The position numbers and the translations under genes are program-made. A DNA stretch of 64,000 nt from NCBI RefSeq assembly GCF_000826065.2, contig NZ_LN623540.1, positions 1-64,000 on the forward strand, given 5' to 3'. Below, piece by piece: positions 15,338 to 24,507 of this stretch. Position 1 is the first letter of the stretch. Each line of letters opens with the position of its first letter. This DNA is from Tessaracoccus massiliensis. GTDB taxonomy: Bacteria; Actinomycetota; Actinomycetes; Propionibacteriales; Propionibacteriaceae. The notes beneath the pieces are model-generated. The model made no database searches. It was not told where the DNA came from and saw only the letters and a program-made list of their open reading frames with translations.

Positions 15338-16876
15338 GTGACGCTCATTGACCTGGTTCGCCTCCTCCGCAAGAACTTCCTCATCCTGCTGCTGTGCGCG
15401 GCGCTGGGCGTGGGGCTGGCGGCTGCGTGGACGCTGACCCGCCCGGCGGTGTACACCACCTCCGCCGTGGGCCTGGTGGTGGCCGGCGACACGCAGAATC
15501 TGGGCAACGCGACGTTCGGCGACGCGGTGGCCCAGCAGCGCGCCGCCGCCTACGCCGCCCTGGTGAACACCCGTGCGGTGGGGGACCGTGCCGCGGAGAT
15601 CCTGGCCGCGATGCCGGAACAGCCGGCGATGGCCAGCTACACGGCCTCCGTTGATGCCGCCCCTGCGTTCATCCGCGTCACCGCGACGGCCGACAACGGC
15701 CTGTCCGCCCAGGCGACGGCGGACGCGGTGCTGCAGGGCCTCATCGACGAGGCGCTGCGCCTGGAGACGTACTCGCAGACCCAGACCATGGAGAACCCGC
15801 CGGAGGACCCCACCTCGCTCACGGCGCTGCACATCATGCCGTACGAGACGGCTTCCCTGCCCACCGTGCCGCAGCAGGCTGACCTGACCCGCAACCTCCT
15901 CGTCGGCCTCCTCGCCGGCCTGGCACTGGGCGTGGGCGTGGCGATCATGCGCCGGCAGCTGGATATCCGCGTGCGCACGCAGACCGACGTGGAGGAGCTC
16001 ACCGGCCACGCCGTGCTGGGCATCGTGCCGGAGACCAAGGAGATGCGCCGCGAATCCAAGGGCGGCGGCTTGGCCACCGGCGCGGCCGCGGAGGCGCTGC
16101 GGAAGCTGCGCACCAATCTGCGCTTCGTGCAGGTGGACAACCCGCCCAGGGCGATTGTGATCACCAGCGCCAACCCGGCCGAGGGTAAGTCCACCGTCGC
16201 GGCCAACCTGGCCCGGCTGCTGGCGCAGGCCGAGCAGCGCACCGTGATTGTGGATGCTGACCTGCGTCGTCCGACGCAGGCGAAGCACTTCGGCCTGGAC
16301 GGCAGCGTGGGCCTGTCCCAGGTGCTGGCTGGAGACGTGCCGGTGCGCGACGCGCTGCAGGCCACGGAAACGCCGTTGCTTCAGTTGCTGCCCGCCGGGC
16401 GGATCCCCCCGAACCCCAGCGAGCTGGTGGGCTCCAGGCACATGGCGGCGATGATCCGGGAGCTGTCGAAGGACGCCATGGTGATCATCGACGCCCCGCC
16501 GCTGCTGCCCGTGACCGACGCCGGCCTCCTCGCCGCTGCCGCCGACGGCGCCATCCTGGTGGTGCGCGTGGGCAAGACGTTCAAGGAGCAGGTGCAGCTG
16601 GCCACGAAGATGCTGCACCAGGTGGACGCGAAGCTGCTGGGCTCCGTGATGAACCTGGCCTCGCGCACAGCGATGGGCGAGGTGGTCTACGGCTATGGAC
16701 GCAGCTACGGCTACTCGTCGACGTACCAGTACTACGGCGAGGGTGACGGCAAGAAGGGTCGCCGCTCGAAGCAGAAGAAGTCCAAGGCAGCCCCTGCCCG
16801 TCTGGCCCCTGCCGCTGAGGCGGCTGCCTCGGAGGCTGTGCGGCCGTCCCGGGCCATTCCGGCCGACGAGTCCTAG
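15338..16876 (+). CDS. Wzz/BY-kinase 2, polysaccharide co-polymerase with tyrosine kinase domain
   Basis: 512 residues, intact. Membrane helix 1 is at about 13-32 (FLILLLCAALGVGLAAAW) with an extracytoplasmic Wzz domain after it. Helix 2 is at about 187-206, then the cytoplasmic BY-kinase with Walker A NPAEGKST (about 279-286), A' IVDADLRRPT and B VIIDAPPLL. A tyrosine cluster (YGYGRSYGYSSTYQYYGE, about 450-467) precedes a Lys- and Ala-rich tail. It is a paralogue of BY-kinase 1. The start is GTG 15338. It ends by overlapping the convergent wzy gene by 4 bases (CTAG). Confidence 0.94.
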   Translation: MTLIDLVRLLRKNFLILLLCAALGVGLAAAWTLTRPAVYTTSAVGLVVAGDTQNLGNATFGDAVAQQRAAAYAALVNTRAVGDRAAEILAAMPEQPAMASYTASVDAAPAFIRVTATADNGLSAQATADAVLQGLIDEALRLETYSQTQTMENPPEDPTSLTALHIMPYETASLPTVPQQADLTRNLLVGLLAGLALGVGVAIMRRQLDIRVRTQTDVEELTGHAVLGIVPETKEMRRESKGGGLATGAAAEALRKLRTNLRFVQVDNPPRAIVITSANPAEGKSTVAANLARLLAQAEQRTVIVDADLRRPTQAKHFGLDGSVGLSQVLAGDVPVRDALQATETPLLQLLPAGRIPPNPSELVGSRHMAAMIRELSKDAMVIIDAPPLLPVTDAGLLAAAADGAILVVRVGKTFKEQVQLATKMLHQVDAKLLGSVMNLASRTAMGEVVYGYGRSYGYSSTYQYYGEGDGKKGRRSKQKKSKAAPARLAPAAEAAASEAVRPSRAIPADES

Positions 16877-18057
16877 CTCGTCGGCTTCTCCAACTCGCCG
16901 ACGGCTGCCTCGGCAGCCAACTCCTCGCGCGCCAGGCAGTGGTAGGCGATGTACATGCCTACGGCCATGGCCATGGGCACGCTGGTGAGGGAGTAGCCGA
17001 TGTTGATGGAGCAGATGAGTGCGGCGATGATCGCCGCCTCTGCCCAGACTGGCCGGTGCGTGGCAGGGAGTTCGTGGAAGTTCCAGTAGAGCGAGATCCC
17101 CATGATGATCAGCAGGATCAGAGCGATGAGCCCACCTTCAGTTTGGAGCGCTCGGAAACTGTTGTGGAAGAACAGGGTGACGCCCTCGAACTCTGCCAGC
17201 GCTGTGCCTAGACCGTGGCCCCACCATCCCGCGGAGTCAGTGAGGATCCGCTCTGATTCCGTCAAGCGATCACGGAGGTTGTCGGAACCCAGCCGCTCCT
17301 GGAACCAGCCTTGCCGCTCGGCGTACTCGGACGCCCACTGGAACAGCCACACGACGCCAATCAGTGCGCCGAGGCTCAAGATTCGTCCGAACCTGCGGCC
17401 GAACAAGACCCACAGCGTGGCGATTGCCAGAGCGAACATGGAAGTGCGGGATTGCGTGAGCCAGATTGTGCCCGCCATGAAGAGCCACAGAAGCCAAACA
17501 TCTCGACGTCTCGTCATCCGCTGAGCGACTATCAGCCCCACAGCGAGGACGGTAAATCCAAAACCGTTGGGATCGCCAAGGAGCCCTGTTAGGCGCCCAG
17601 CGTAGTTAGAAGACCCACCCATGCGAGGGATGCTCACGGCGGTGCCTGCCACCATGCCGACGAGCAGTCCTCGGCGAATGGAGTCAATGTGGAGACGTCC
17701 GCTGCCAACTACGTATGCCAGGGCGAAAAGCGAAGTCAGGCTGCCGGCCCTGCGGAGATCGAAATCGTCCTGTAGGAACGCTGACGGCAGAATGAGTGCA
17801 ACCCACAGCGCGCCAGCAGCCAAGGTGAACATAGGCAATGAGATCCGCCAACGTGGCCGTGCGAAGAAGGCGAGGACAGCCAGGAGGATGGCCGCCATTG
17901 TGTTCAGCGGTAGGTCCGGAAACCCGGGAATCAAAGTGTGAAGCCCACGCAGAGGAATGATGACTGACAGCAGGAATACCGAGATCACGGTGTGACCGAC
18001 ATGGCTGTCATCCTCGACGCCATGGACTCGGTCTGGCACTGATGAAAGGGCGCTCAC
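16873..18057 (-). CDS. Wzy/O-antigen ligase-like membrane polymerase
   Basis: 394 residues with about ten hydrophobic membrane segments, including AAILLAVLAFFA, LTSLFALAYVVGSG and LILLIIMGISLYW. A large loop between late helices has GHGLGTALAEFEG and FHNSFRALQTEGG, the H-N-x-F/L pattern of the O-antigen ligase/polymerase superfamily. It would polymerise flipped repeat units outside the membrane. The start is the GTG at 18057, with TAGAGT ending seven bases upstream; the longer frame to 18150 would run back into the neighbouring glycosyltransferase. Polymerase versus ligase cannot be settled, but the single copy and the adjacent Wzz proteins favour Wzy. Confidence 0.82.
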   Translation of the reverse strand: MSALSSVPDRVHGVEDDSHVGHTVISVFLLSVIIPLRGLHTLIPGFPDLPLNTMAAILLAVLAFFARPRWRISLPMFTLAAGALWVALILPSAFLQDDFDLRRAGSLTSLFALAYVVGSGRLHIDSIRRGLLVGMVAGTAVSIPRMGGSSNYAGRLTGLLGDPNGFGFTVLAVGLIVAQRMTRRRDVWLLWLFMAGTIWLTQSRTSMFALAIATLWVLFGRRFGRILSLGALIGVVWLFQWASEYAERQGWFQERLGSDNLRDRLTESERILTDSAGWWGHGLGTALAEFEGVTLFFHNSFRALQTEGGLIALILLIIMGISLYWNFHELPATHRPVWAEAAIIAALICSINIGYSLTSVPMAMAVGMYIAYHCLAREELAAEAAVGELEKPTS

Positions 18058-18064
18058 GGACGCG

Positions 18065-18070
18065 ACTCTA
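18065..18070 (-). promoter_or_regulatory. -10 like box TAGAGT for wzy-like gene (leaderless)
   Basis: TAGAGT on the minus strand with seven bases to the GTG and no ribosome-binding site. It lies in the 31-bp gap after the GT4 gene. Right-arm copy 49177-49182. Confidence 0.35.
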
Positions 18071-18088
18071 GTCTGGGACGTTCCAGCG

Positions 18089-19201
18089 TCATAACGATGA
18101 AACCATCTCATCAACCTGTGTCCGCAGTTTCTCGGCGAAGCGGGATTCACTGAACTGGTCCACGTGAGCCTTGATGGAAGCGCCGCCTATGCGCTGCGTG
18201 CTACTTCTTCGCACTGCTTGGGTGATGTCTGCAACGGTTGGCTCCTCGAAGAAGCTTCCGCTGATGCCTTCGGCGACGGTGTCGAGATAGCCGCCTGCCC
18301 TCAGTGCAAGCGTTGGCGTGCCGAGCACTCCAGCTTCCAGTGGAGTCAATCCGTAGTCCTCATGGCTTGGCGCGATCAGGGCCGTAGCGTTGGCGTAGGC
18401 CCAGCTCAACTCCCCGTCCGTCAGCCCTTCAAGCATCCGGACGTTGGGTGGCAGATCTCGGCGCAGCGCTTCGCCCAGCGGCCCCTTGCCTACGATGACG
18501 AGCTTCTCGTCCGTGAGGGAGCGGAACGCATCAATCACCTTGTCCACGTTCTTGTACGGCAACAGCCGCGACACCACGAGATAGAACCCCGGTCCCCAAT
18601 CGGTGAGCTGACTGATCGATTCAAGCTCAACCGAATCATTCACTGCGGGGGGCGCCGGCACGACAGTCGCCTCGATGCCATAGACGTCCTTGATGCGTTC
18701 CTTCACCACTGTGGAGTTCGCCAGGTACCGGTCTGCCGAGTGTGCGGCGCGCTGGTCCCACTCAACCAGCCGAGGGCGCAGAGCCGACAACGCCAACCCC
18801 ACTGGTGACTTCTTTGGTGAGCCGCCCAGGTAATCCTCCGCCAGGTACAGGAACCGAGCGGGAGAGTGGCAGTAGACAATCTTCTTGCCTGTGGTGCGGA
18901 ACCCGTGCGCGAACCCCGTCGTGGAGACGAGGAGCACGTCTGCATCGATCACCGGAGCCTTGTCGATGGCGCCCTGGTACAGCGGCAGCCCGAAGCGGTG
19001 ATCCTTTTGAAGCAGCTTCACCCGATTGATGGGCAGCGTGTTCACGCGTACATCCCGCAGCTCGGGAAAGGTAGTCTCCGGGTTGTAGATGGTTGTGTAG
19101 AGCTCAGCATCAGGGAATGCACGGAGCATCGCCAGCGCAACGCGCTCGGCCCCACCACGTTGAGTGAAGTAGTCGTGCGCTATCGCTACTCGAGGCTTCA
19201 T
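18089..19201 (-). CDS. GT4-family glycosyltransferase (WbaZ/mannosyltransferase-like)
   Basis: 370 residues. The GT-B fold opens with MKPRVAIAHDYFTQRGGAERVA. Later come VYCHSPARFLY, GFYLVVSRLLPYKNVDKVID and the donor-binding HEDYGLTPLEAGVLGTP, where E is followed seven residues on by another E. The opening and the PARFLY motif resemble the WbaZ/WbdB group that often uses GDP-mannose, but donor and acceptor are not determined. ATG 19201 shares its first base with the preceding gene's stop and has GGAG five bases upstream; the longer frame to 19390 is only overlap with that gene. Confidence 0.88.
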   Translation of the reverse strand: MKPRVAIAHDYFTQRGGAERVALAMLRAFPDAELYTTIYNPETTFPELRDVRVNTLPINRVKLLQKDHRFGLPLYQGAIDKAPVIDADVLLVSTTGFAHGFRTTGKKIVYCHSPARFLYLAEDYLGGSPKKSPVGLALSALRPRLVEWDQRAAHSADRYLANSTVVKERIKDVYGIEATVVPAPPAVNDSVELESISQLTDWGPGFYLVVSRLLPYKNVDKVIDAFRSLTDEKLVIVGKGPLGEALRRDLPPNVRMLEGLTDGELSWAYANATALIAPSHEDYGLTPLEAGVLGTPTLALRAGGYLDTVAEGISGSFFEEPTVADITQAVRRSSTQRIGGASIKAHVDQFSESRFAEKLRTQVDEMVSSL

Positions 19202-20133
19202 CAGATCTCCAGTGAAGTTTGGTGGGCATTGCGGTATCCAGCTAGAGCAGCTGATTCCACCGTGAGGGCGATCAGCTTGCGAGCGATTGGGGCAGGGAAG
19301 AGACGAGAAGCCTGATCCACGAGGCGTGCCAGCATGGCCGTCCGAGGGGCATCCAATTTGTTTCCCAGCCCCAGGACCAGCCGGTTCCACGCGGTTGGCT
19401 CTAGAACCGTGGGATCACCCAGAACTTCTTTCCCGTGTCGGTCTTCAAAGATCCGGCGCGCTGCTCCCGAATGGAAGGCTCTAGAGCTACGAATCACCGT
19501 GGTGACAGCTGCCATGTGATGGCGGGTCTCCAGTGCGGGCACGAGACGAACCGGGAAGCCTGCCTGATGGATCCGGTAGCCGTAGTCCACGTCCTCAAAC
19601 CCGTAGGCGCGGTAGTCGGTGCTGTACTCACCCACCGTTTCGTACACCTCTCGGCGCACAGATACGTTCCCGCCCCAGTACCGCCAGCCCCTGTCCTGCT
19701 GCGCTCGGTATGCGTCGCGGCGGAAGGTGGCGTCAACGTGGCTGCCGTAGTTCCCCCAGTATGGGGTGGCTTCTGAGATGTTGATCGGCAAACCGACGGC
19801 TCCGCAGAGTTGATGGTGGTGTGGGGCTTTGTGTTCGCGGACGTAGTGAGGGGACGGCTCCATGTCATCGTCGCAGCGGATGAGCACATCTCCGGAAGCG
19901 CTGGTGAAGCCTGCGTTCAGCGCTGAAACGCGGCCGCGATTCTCTGGGAACACGATCGAGCGAACAGGGAGGTGGGCGTACTGCGCCACAACAGCTTCGG
20001 AACCGTCGATATCGCCGTCAATGACAACGATGGCTTCCCACTCGGAATCGTCCTGGGCCGCGAGGGCGGTCAAGAGTCTGGGCAGGCGCTCGGCGCCGCC
20101 GCGGCTTGGGATGACGATGGATGCGAGAGTCAT
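19201..20133 (-). CDS. GT2-family glycosyltransferase
   Basis: 310 residues. The GT-A domain begins ASIVIPSRGGAERLPRLL, with the metal/nucleotide-binding IRCDDDME near residue 92 and WGGNVSVRREVYETVG plus FEDVDYGYR (the acceptor-side ED motif) further on. The C-terminus is helical. It adds one sugar to the lipid-linked repeat unit at the cytoplasmic face; specificity unknown. ATGA overlap with the upstream GT4 and TGATG junction with the next gene show a tightly coupled operon. Confidence 0.9.
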   Translation of the reverse strand: MTLASIVIPSRGGAERLPRLLTALAAQDDSEWEAIVVIDGDIDGSEAVVAQYAHLPVRSIVFPENRGRVSALNAGFTSASGDVLIRCDDDMEPSPHYVREHKAPHHHQLCGAVGLPINISEATPYWGNYGSHVDATFRRDAYRAQQDRGWRYWGGNVSVRREVYETVGEYSTDYRAYGFEDVDYGYRIHQAGFPVRLVPALETRHHMAAVTTVIRSSRAFHSGAARRIFEDRHGKEVLGDPTVLEPTAWNRLVLGLGNKLDAPRTAMLARLVDQASRLFPAPIARKLIALTVESAALAGYRNAHQTSLEI

Positions 20134-21164
20134 GCGTGCTCTTCCTCCAATCGAGCCAGAATGGTGGCCAGCCGCTCACAGCCCGCATCGGGCGAGTAGG
20201 TGTCCCGCCAGCGCCTGGACGACGCCTCCAGCTGGGTGGGGGTGTAATCGCTGAGGGCGTCCTCGATAGTGGTGGCCAGCGCCGAGGAATCCGCTGCCTG
20301 GGCAACCCACGGGAAATCATGACCCGCAACCGACGGCAGCGCTCCGGCATTCGTGATGACGAAGGGGCATCCGGCAGACATCGCTTCTGCTACGACTAGT
20401 CCAAATGGCTCGTCCCATACCGATGGAAATACGGCCAGATCGACGGTGGAGAAGAAGTCTTCGCGCGAAATCCAGCCAGCGCGGGTGGTGATGTTGCTCA
20501 CTTCCTCGAGGCTGTCCTCAACCTTTCGCACATCCTGCGGAGTGACGAATCGAGGTTCGCCTGCCAGCAGCAGGTGGTAGCCCCCAGGCGTCCTTCGATC
20601 CAGTTCCTTGACCGCTTCTGCCAGGACATCCACGCCCTTGTCGGGCGACAGCCGGCCGAGGTATCCGATGACCGCAGGTTCGCTCCGATTGAGGACGGCG
20701 CGACGCGAGATGTTGACCGGTTGGGTCCAGTTCTCCATGACGTAGGCGCCAAGACCGACCTGCGACTTCATGAGCTGCGAGGGAACGAGGACCATCTCCG
20801 CCCCGCGGGTGGCTACCCAGGCAACTGCTTTCAGGTGTCCTGCTGGCTGCTGGTGCAGGTGGACAACACGGTTGCTTAGCCCTGTCGTGGCGGCTGCCGG
20901 TCGCAGTCCGTTACACCACAGCAGTCCGCGTGGTTGCGCACCAGCCCAGGCACGGAGGCCCTTCAAGTACGGCAACGTGCCGTCGCCGTGAATACCGATC
21001 ACGGGAAACTGCTCGGCGATTGCTGCGTCGAGCACCGAAGAGGGAGAAGAGGGAGCAACGATCTGGACATCGTGACCGAGTTCGCGCGCAGCCCTCGCCA
21101 TCGCGAGCAGCATCACCTCGCCACCTCCGATCTCACCGTGGTTGGCCGCGAAGCTGATCTTCAT
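20130..21164 (-). CDS. GT4-family glycosyltransferase
   Basis: 344 residues. The GT-B N-domain has the glycine-rich loop HGEIGGGEVMLLAMARAA. The C-domain has VIGYLGRLSPDKGVDVLAEAV and the retaining-enzyme motif DEPFGLVVAEAMSAGCP (E-x7-E). The ATG at 21164 overlaps the stop of the preceding GT4 by four bases. Acceptor and donor are unknown. Confidence 0.9.
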   Translation of the reverse strand: MKISFAANHGEIGGGEVMLLAMARAARELGHDVQIVAPSSPSSVLDAAIAEQFPVIGIHGDGTLPYLKGLRAWAGAQPRGLLWCNGLRPAAATTGLSNRVVHLHQQPAGHLKAVAWVATRGAEMVLVPSQLMKSQVGLGAYVMENWTQPVNISRRAVLNRSEPAVIGYLGRLSPDKGVDVLAEAVKELDRRTPGGYHLLLAGEPRFVTPQDVRKVEDSLEEVSNITTRAGWISREDFFSTVDLAVFPSVWDEPFGLVVAEAMSAGCPFVITNAGALPSVAGHDFPWVAQAADSSALATTIEDALSDYTPTQLEASSRRWRDTYSPDAGCERLATILARLEEEHA

Positions 21165-22204
21165 CGCATGAGCCTCTCATAGAGTGCCGCGATCTGCTTG
21201 GTCATGTCGGAGACCGTTGGCCAGCTCTCGGTAAGGGTTGGCCTCATGGAGACATCGGTGGCCTGCCCACGCAGGAGGCGTGCTACTCGGTCCGTGTCTG
21301 CGGCATCCGTCAGGCAATGGTCAGGCAGGATCTCCGTGTTGCCACCCACTGGGGTGGCCACCACTCCCAAGCCGTGCGCGACAGCATCGAGGATGGAGTA
21401 GGAGGCGTTCTCCCAAGCCGAGAGCTGGACCAGGACGTCGTGACTGGCCAATGCCTTGTCAGCAGCTAGGTATCCGGGGAAGCGCACCCGGTCTGCGATG
21501 CCGAGACTCTGGGCTTGCGCGATCAGTGCGCCCCTTTCGGGCCCGTCGCCGGCCACCGTCAGCGAGGCGCTCGGCAGATCCTCGGCAGCCGTTGCGAAGG
21601 CATCGATGGCGTTGGAGATGCGCTTCTCAGGCGCCAGGCGGGCCAAGCTCAGGAACCTGGTGCCTGGCTCTCGAACGATGCCCGCTGGACGGTTCACTCC
21701 GTTGAGGATCACATCAATCTGGGTGGCGGGGCGCCAGGCCCGGATCATCTCCCGTTTGGTGGACTCACTTTCCGCAATCAGTGTGTCGAACCTGCGTGAG
21801 CGGAAGTGATGGAGCAATTTGCGCGCCGAGGCCTTGAGTATTCCCCGGTTGTACAACTGAGCATCTGCAGCGATGCCGTGCTCGGTGGAGACCACCTTGC
21901 AGGGCAGCCCCGGGGTTGCGGCAGCAGTCAGGAAGTCAGCTTTCGCCAAGTGCGAATGGACCACCGCTGGCTTCACGGATTGGATGACGGAGCGCAGCGC
22001 CCGCACGGCCTTGGCGGGATTGCCGTCCAACGCCACCGGATGGACCGGAACGCTCAATTTCGTGAGCTCTTCGAGGAGGGGGCCAGCTGGGCCTGCCACC
22101 TCAAGGTTGTAGCCGGGGAGGCCCTGTTTGGCGGCGTCGAGCACGTGCCGGGCCACGCCGGCCAGGTTGCTGACCGGCACCACCCACAGCGCGCGCCTTG
22201 TCAC
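21161..22204 (-). CDS. GT4-family glycosyltransferase
   Basis: 347 residues. The N-domain is WVVPVSNLAGVARHVLDAAK and STEHGIAAD; the C-domain is SLARLAPEKRISNAIDAF, VAGDGPERGAL and WENASYSILDAVAHGLG. In that last motif the second acidic residue of the usual E-x7-E is Asp, a conservative change. The start is GTG 22204, one base after the NeuB-fusion stop. A longer frame to 22396 is an out-of-frame overlap with that gene. Translationally linked to the next GT4. Confidence 0.9.
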   Translation of the reverse strand: MTRRALWVVPVSNLAGVARHVLDAAKQGLPGYNLEVAGPAGPLLEELTKLSVPVHPVALDGNPAKAVRALRSVIQSVKPAVVHSHLAKADFLTAAATPGLPCKVVSTEHGIAADAQLYNRGILKASARKLLHHFRSRRFDTLIAESESTKREMIRAWRPATQIDVILNGVNRPAGIVREPGTRFLSLARLAPEKRISNAIDAFATAAEDLPSASLTVAGDGPERGALIAQAQSLGIADRVRFPGYLAADKALASHDVLVQLSAWENASYSILDAVAHGLGVVATPVGGNTEILPDHCLTDAADTDRVARLLRGQATDVSMRPTLTESWPTVSDMTKQIAALYERLMR

Positions 22205-22205
22205 G

Positions 22206-24449
22206 TCAGAACCACTTCTCCAAGCGTTCCAACGCTGTCCAGAAGCCCGCGCCGTTATCGGTGTGGCCCATCCAGATCTCCGGGATGAACGGAACTCCGG
22301 GAGCCAGCTCGTCCAACTGCTTGGCCAGCAGCGGCCAGTCAACTTCGCCTTCGCCAATCTGTGGGCCCTCGCCGTCCACGCCTTCTGCATCGACAATGTG
22401 GAGGTGCTCGGTGAACGGCGCCAGCTTCTCCACGTAGGTGCTAAACGGCATCTTGTGGAAGTTGGCGGCGAGCTTGGAGTGCGAGATGTCCAGCGTGATG
22501 CGCTGGCCGTATCGCTCGCAGAAGTCGACCGTGTCGTCCAGGCCCATGAAGAGGTTGTGGTACTGCTGGCCGCCCATCAGCCACGGGTAGGGCGGGAGGG
22601 TCTGGGCCGTGAGGCGGACGCCGCTTGTGTCGAGGCGCTCGATGGCCTGGGCGATCCGCGTATACATCGCGGGGCGTTCGGAGGGATCGACGAAGCCGTC
22701 GGCGGTGAAGCCTCCCATGGTGGCGATGACGATGGGGTCTTCTTCCTGGGTGAAGTACTTGCGGAGGTACTTCGTCAGGTCGATGACGCGCTGCGTCTCC
22801 TGGATGGACCGCGCCCAGACATCCTCGTCCTGGCTGGCCAGGTTGACGATGAAATCGCCGGCGTAGAGGTCTGGCAGGTGCACTGTGTAGCCGTAAGGGA
22901 GCCGCTCGCTGAAGATCTCGTCAACGTTCAGTTCCACGTCCTTGTAGGAGAGATGGAACTCCACAAAGTCCGGGTTGGTGCCCTCGGCCAGCTTGAAGGT
23001 GTCGTGGTAGCGGACGGGTAGGCCCCACGGACGGCGGAACGAGTAGTCGCGCTTACCGATGGGGGTGTCGCTCAGATCGCCGGCATAGAAGAAGTCACCT
23101 TCGTCGATGGAGCGACCAGCGGTGCGGCCGATCAGTTCGTGCAGCTTGTTGGGCTGAAGACCCCGGCCAGGAGACTTCACCGTCACGTCATCGCGCGTGA
23201 TGCGCTGCCCGCTCTCGATGCGGCGTGCAGCAACCAGCGACTTGGCCAGGTTGACCCGGTTCATGGATTCACCGGTGGAGACCACGCGGGCGCTGCCGTC
23301 GCCCAGAGACTCCTCGAGTTCGCGGATGCGGGCCACCATCTGCTTGAACTCGCCGGGGAGGAGGGAGACCTTGTGGTCGTTGCCTTCCAGGCTGCGGTCC
23401 GTGGTGAAGTGCTTCTCGATGATCCGGGCGCCCATCGCCACGGCGGCGACGGGGATGTGGAAGCCGCGCTCGTGGCCCGAGTAGCCCACGGGTCCGCCGG
23501 TGATCTCGGCCAGGCGGTTGAGGTAGCGCAGGTTGATGTCCTTGAACGGTGCGGGGTAGGTGCTCTGGCAGTGCAGCATCGCGAACGGGGAGCCGGAGGA
23601 GCGGAGCAGGTCCGCTGCCTCGATGATCTCTGCCTCGGTGCTCATGCCGGTGGAGACGATGAGCGGGAGCCCGGTGGCGAACATGTCCTCGAGCAGGGTG
23701 TGGTTGGTCATGTCGGCCGAGGCCACCTTGAGGCCCGGGATGCCGTACTCGGCCAGCACCTTCACGCTGGGGGAGTCCCAGGGCGTGCAGAGGATGTCGA
23801 GATCACGGGACTTGCAGTGGTCGAACACCTCGATCATCTGATCCGCGCTCAGCGAATACTTGCCGAGCAGGTTGAGCGTGTACTGGGCTCCGAGGTCCTC
23901 TCCACCGGTGGCGGCGCCGCTCTGGCGGTAGAGGGCATCCATGTCTCGGAGCTGGAACTTCACCACGTCGGCACCGCCGTCGACCGCGAGATCCACCAGT
24001 TCCTTCGCGAAACCGACGTCACCCTGGTGGTTGTTGCCGATCTCCGCGATGATCAGCGTCGGGTCATTAGCGGAGACCCGGTGGCGGCCGAACTGGAATG
24101 CACGGCGGTCGTTGCTCGCGACTGCGACGAGACGCCCCTGGTCGTCGAGAAGAGGGAGGTGGCTTATGGGGCCGTCGATGAGGCCGGCGATGTCACCATG
24201 AGGATCATCAATCCGAGCTCGCACAGCCTGGGCGTTGGCGGCCTGGCGGCTCGGCGTGTCGAGGCTGGCGTCGGGCGTTGAGAGCAGCCATCGGCGTACG
24301 TCACCGTCGGAGAGCGATCCGATCAGGTGGCCGTGGTTGTCCACCACGAAGATGATTCGAGACTTGTTCGCATCGATCTTGCGAAGAGCGTTAATCAGAG
24401 GCTCGTCGTCGCGGATTGCGTACTGGCCGACGTGACGGTCGATGATCAT
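22206..24449 (-). CDS. CBS - NeuB-like synthase - SAF - xylose-isomerase-like TIM barrel fusion
   Basis: 747 residues with four parts. A CBS pair (about 5-120: SRIIFVVDNHGHLIGSLSDG and a second repeat) comes first. A NeuB/sialic-acid-synthase barrel (about 130-370: IAEIGNNHQGD, VVKFQL, STGMSTEAEI, HCQSTYP, IGYSGHE-like GYSGHERG) follows. Next is a SAF/antifreeze-like domain (about 395-460: RRIESGQRITRDDVTVKSPG). Last is an AP-endonuclease-2/xylose-isomerase barrel (about 475-747: LDISHSKL, HLHIVDAEG, PEIWMGH). The NeuB part would condense phosphoenolpyruvate with an acylated hexosamine to make a nonulosonic acid; the last barrel may supply an isomerase or epimerase step. ATG 24449 has GGGGAG eight bases upstream; the first ATG (24503) lacks one. 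No CMP-sugar synthetase or NeuC is seen. Confidence 0.85.
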   Translation of the reverse strand: MIIDRHVGQYAIRDDEPLINALRKIDANKSRIIFVVDNHGHLIGSLSDGDVRRWLLSTPDASLDTPSRQAANAQAVRARIDDPHGDIAGLIDGPISHLPLLDDQGRLVAVASNDRRAFQFGRHRVSANDPTLIIAEIGNNHQGDVGFAKELVDLAVDGGADVVKFQLRDMDALYRQSGAATGGEDLGAQYTLNLLGKYSLSADQMIEVFDHCKSRDLDILCTPWDSPSVKVLAEYGIPGLKVASADMTNHTLLEDMFATGLPLIVSTGMSTEAEIIEAADLLRSSGSPFAMLHCQSTYPAPFKDINLRYLNRLAEITGGPVGYSGHERGFHIPVAAVAMGARIIEKHFTTDRSLEGNDHKVSLLPGEFKQMVARIRELEESLGDGSARVVSTGESMNRVNLAKSLVAARRIESGQRITRDDVTVKSPGRGLQPNKLHELIGRTAGRSIDEGDFFYAGDLSDTPIGKRDYSFRRPWGLPVRYHDTFKLAEGTNPDFVEFHLSYKDVELNVDEIFSERLPYGYTVHLPDLYAGDFIVNLASQDEDVWARSIQETQRVIDLTKYLRKYFTQEEDPIVIATMGGFTADGFVDPSERPAMYTRIAQAIERLDTSGVRLTAQTLPPYPWLMGGQQYHNLFMGLDDTVDFCERYGQRITLDISHSKLAANFHKMPFSTYVEKLAPFTEHLHIVDAEGVDGEGPQIGEGEVDWPLLAKQLDELAPGVPFIPEIWMGHTDNGAGFWTALERLEKWF

Positions 24450-24507
24450 TTCATTGGCTCCCCGTGTATTCAGTCGCGCCCCAGTAGTAGGGGGCTTGTT
24501 CATAGTT

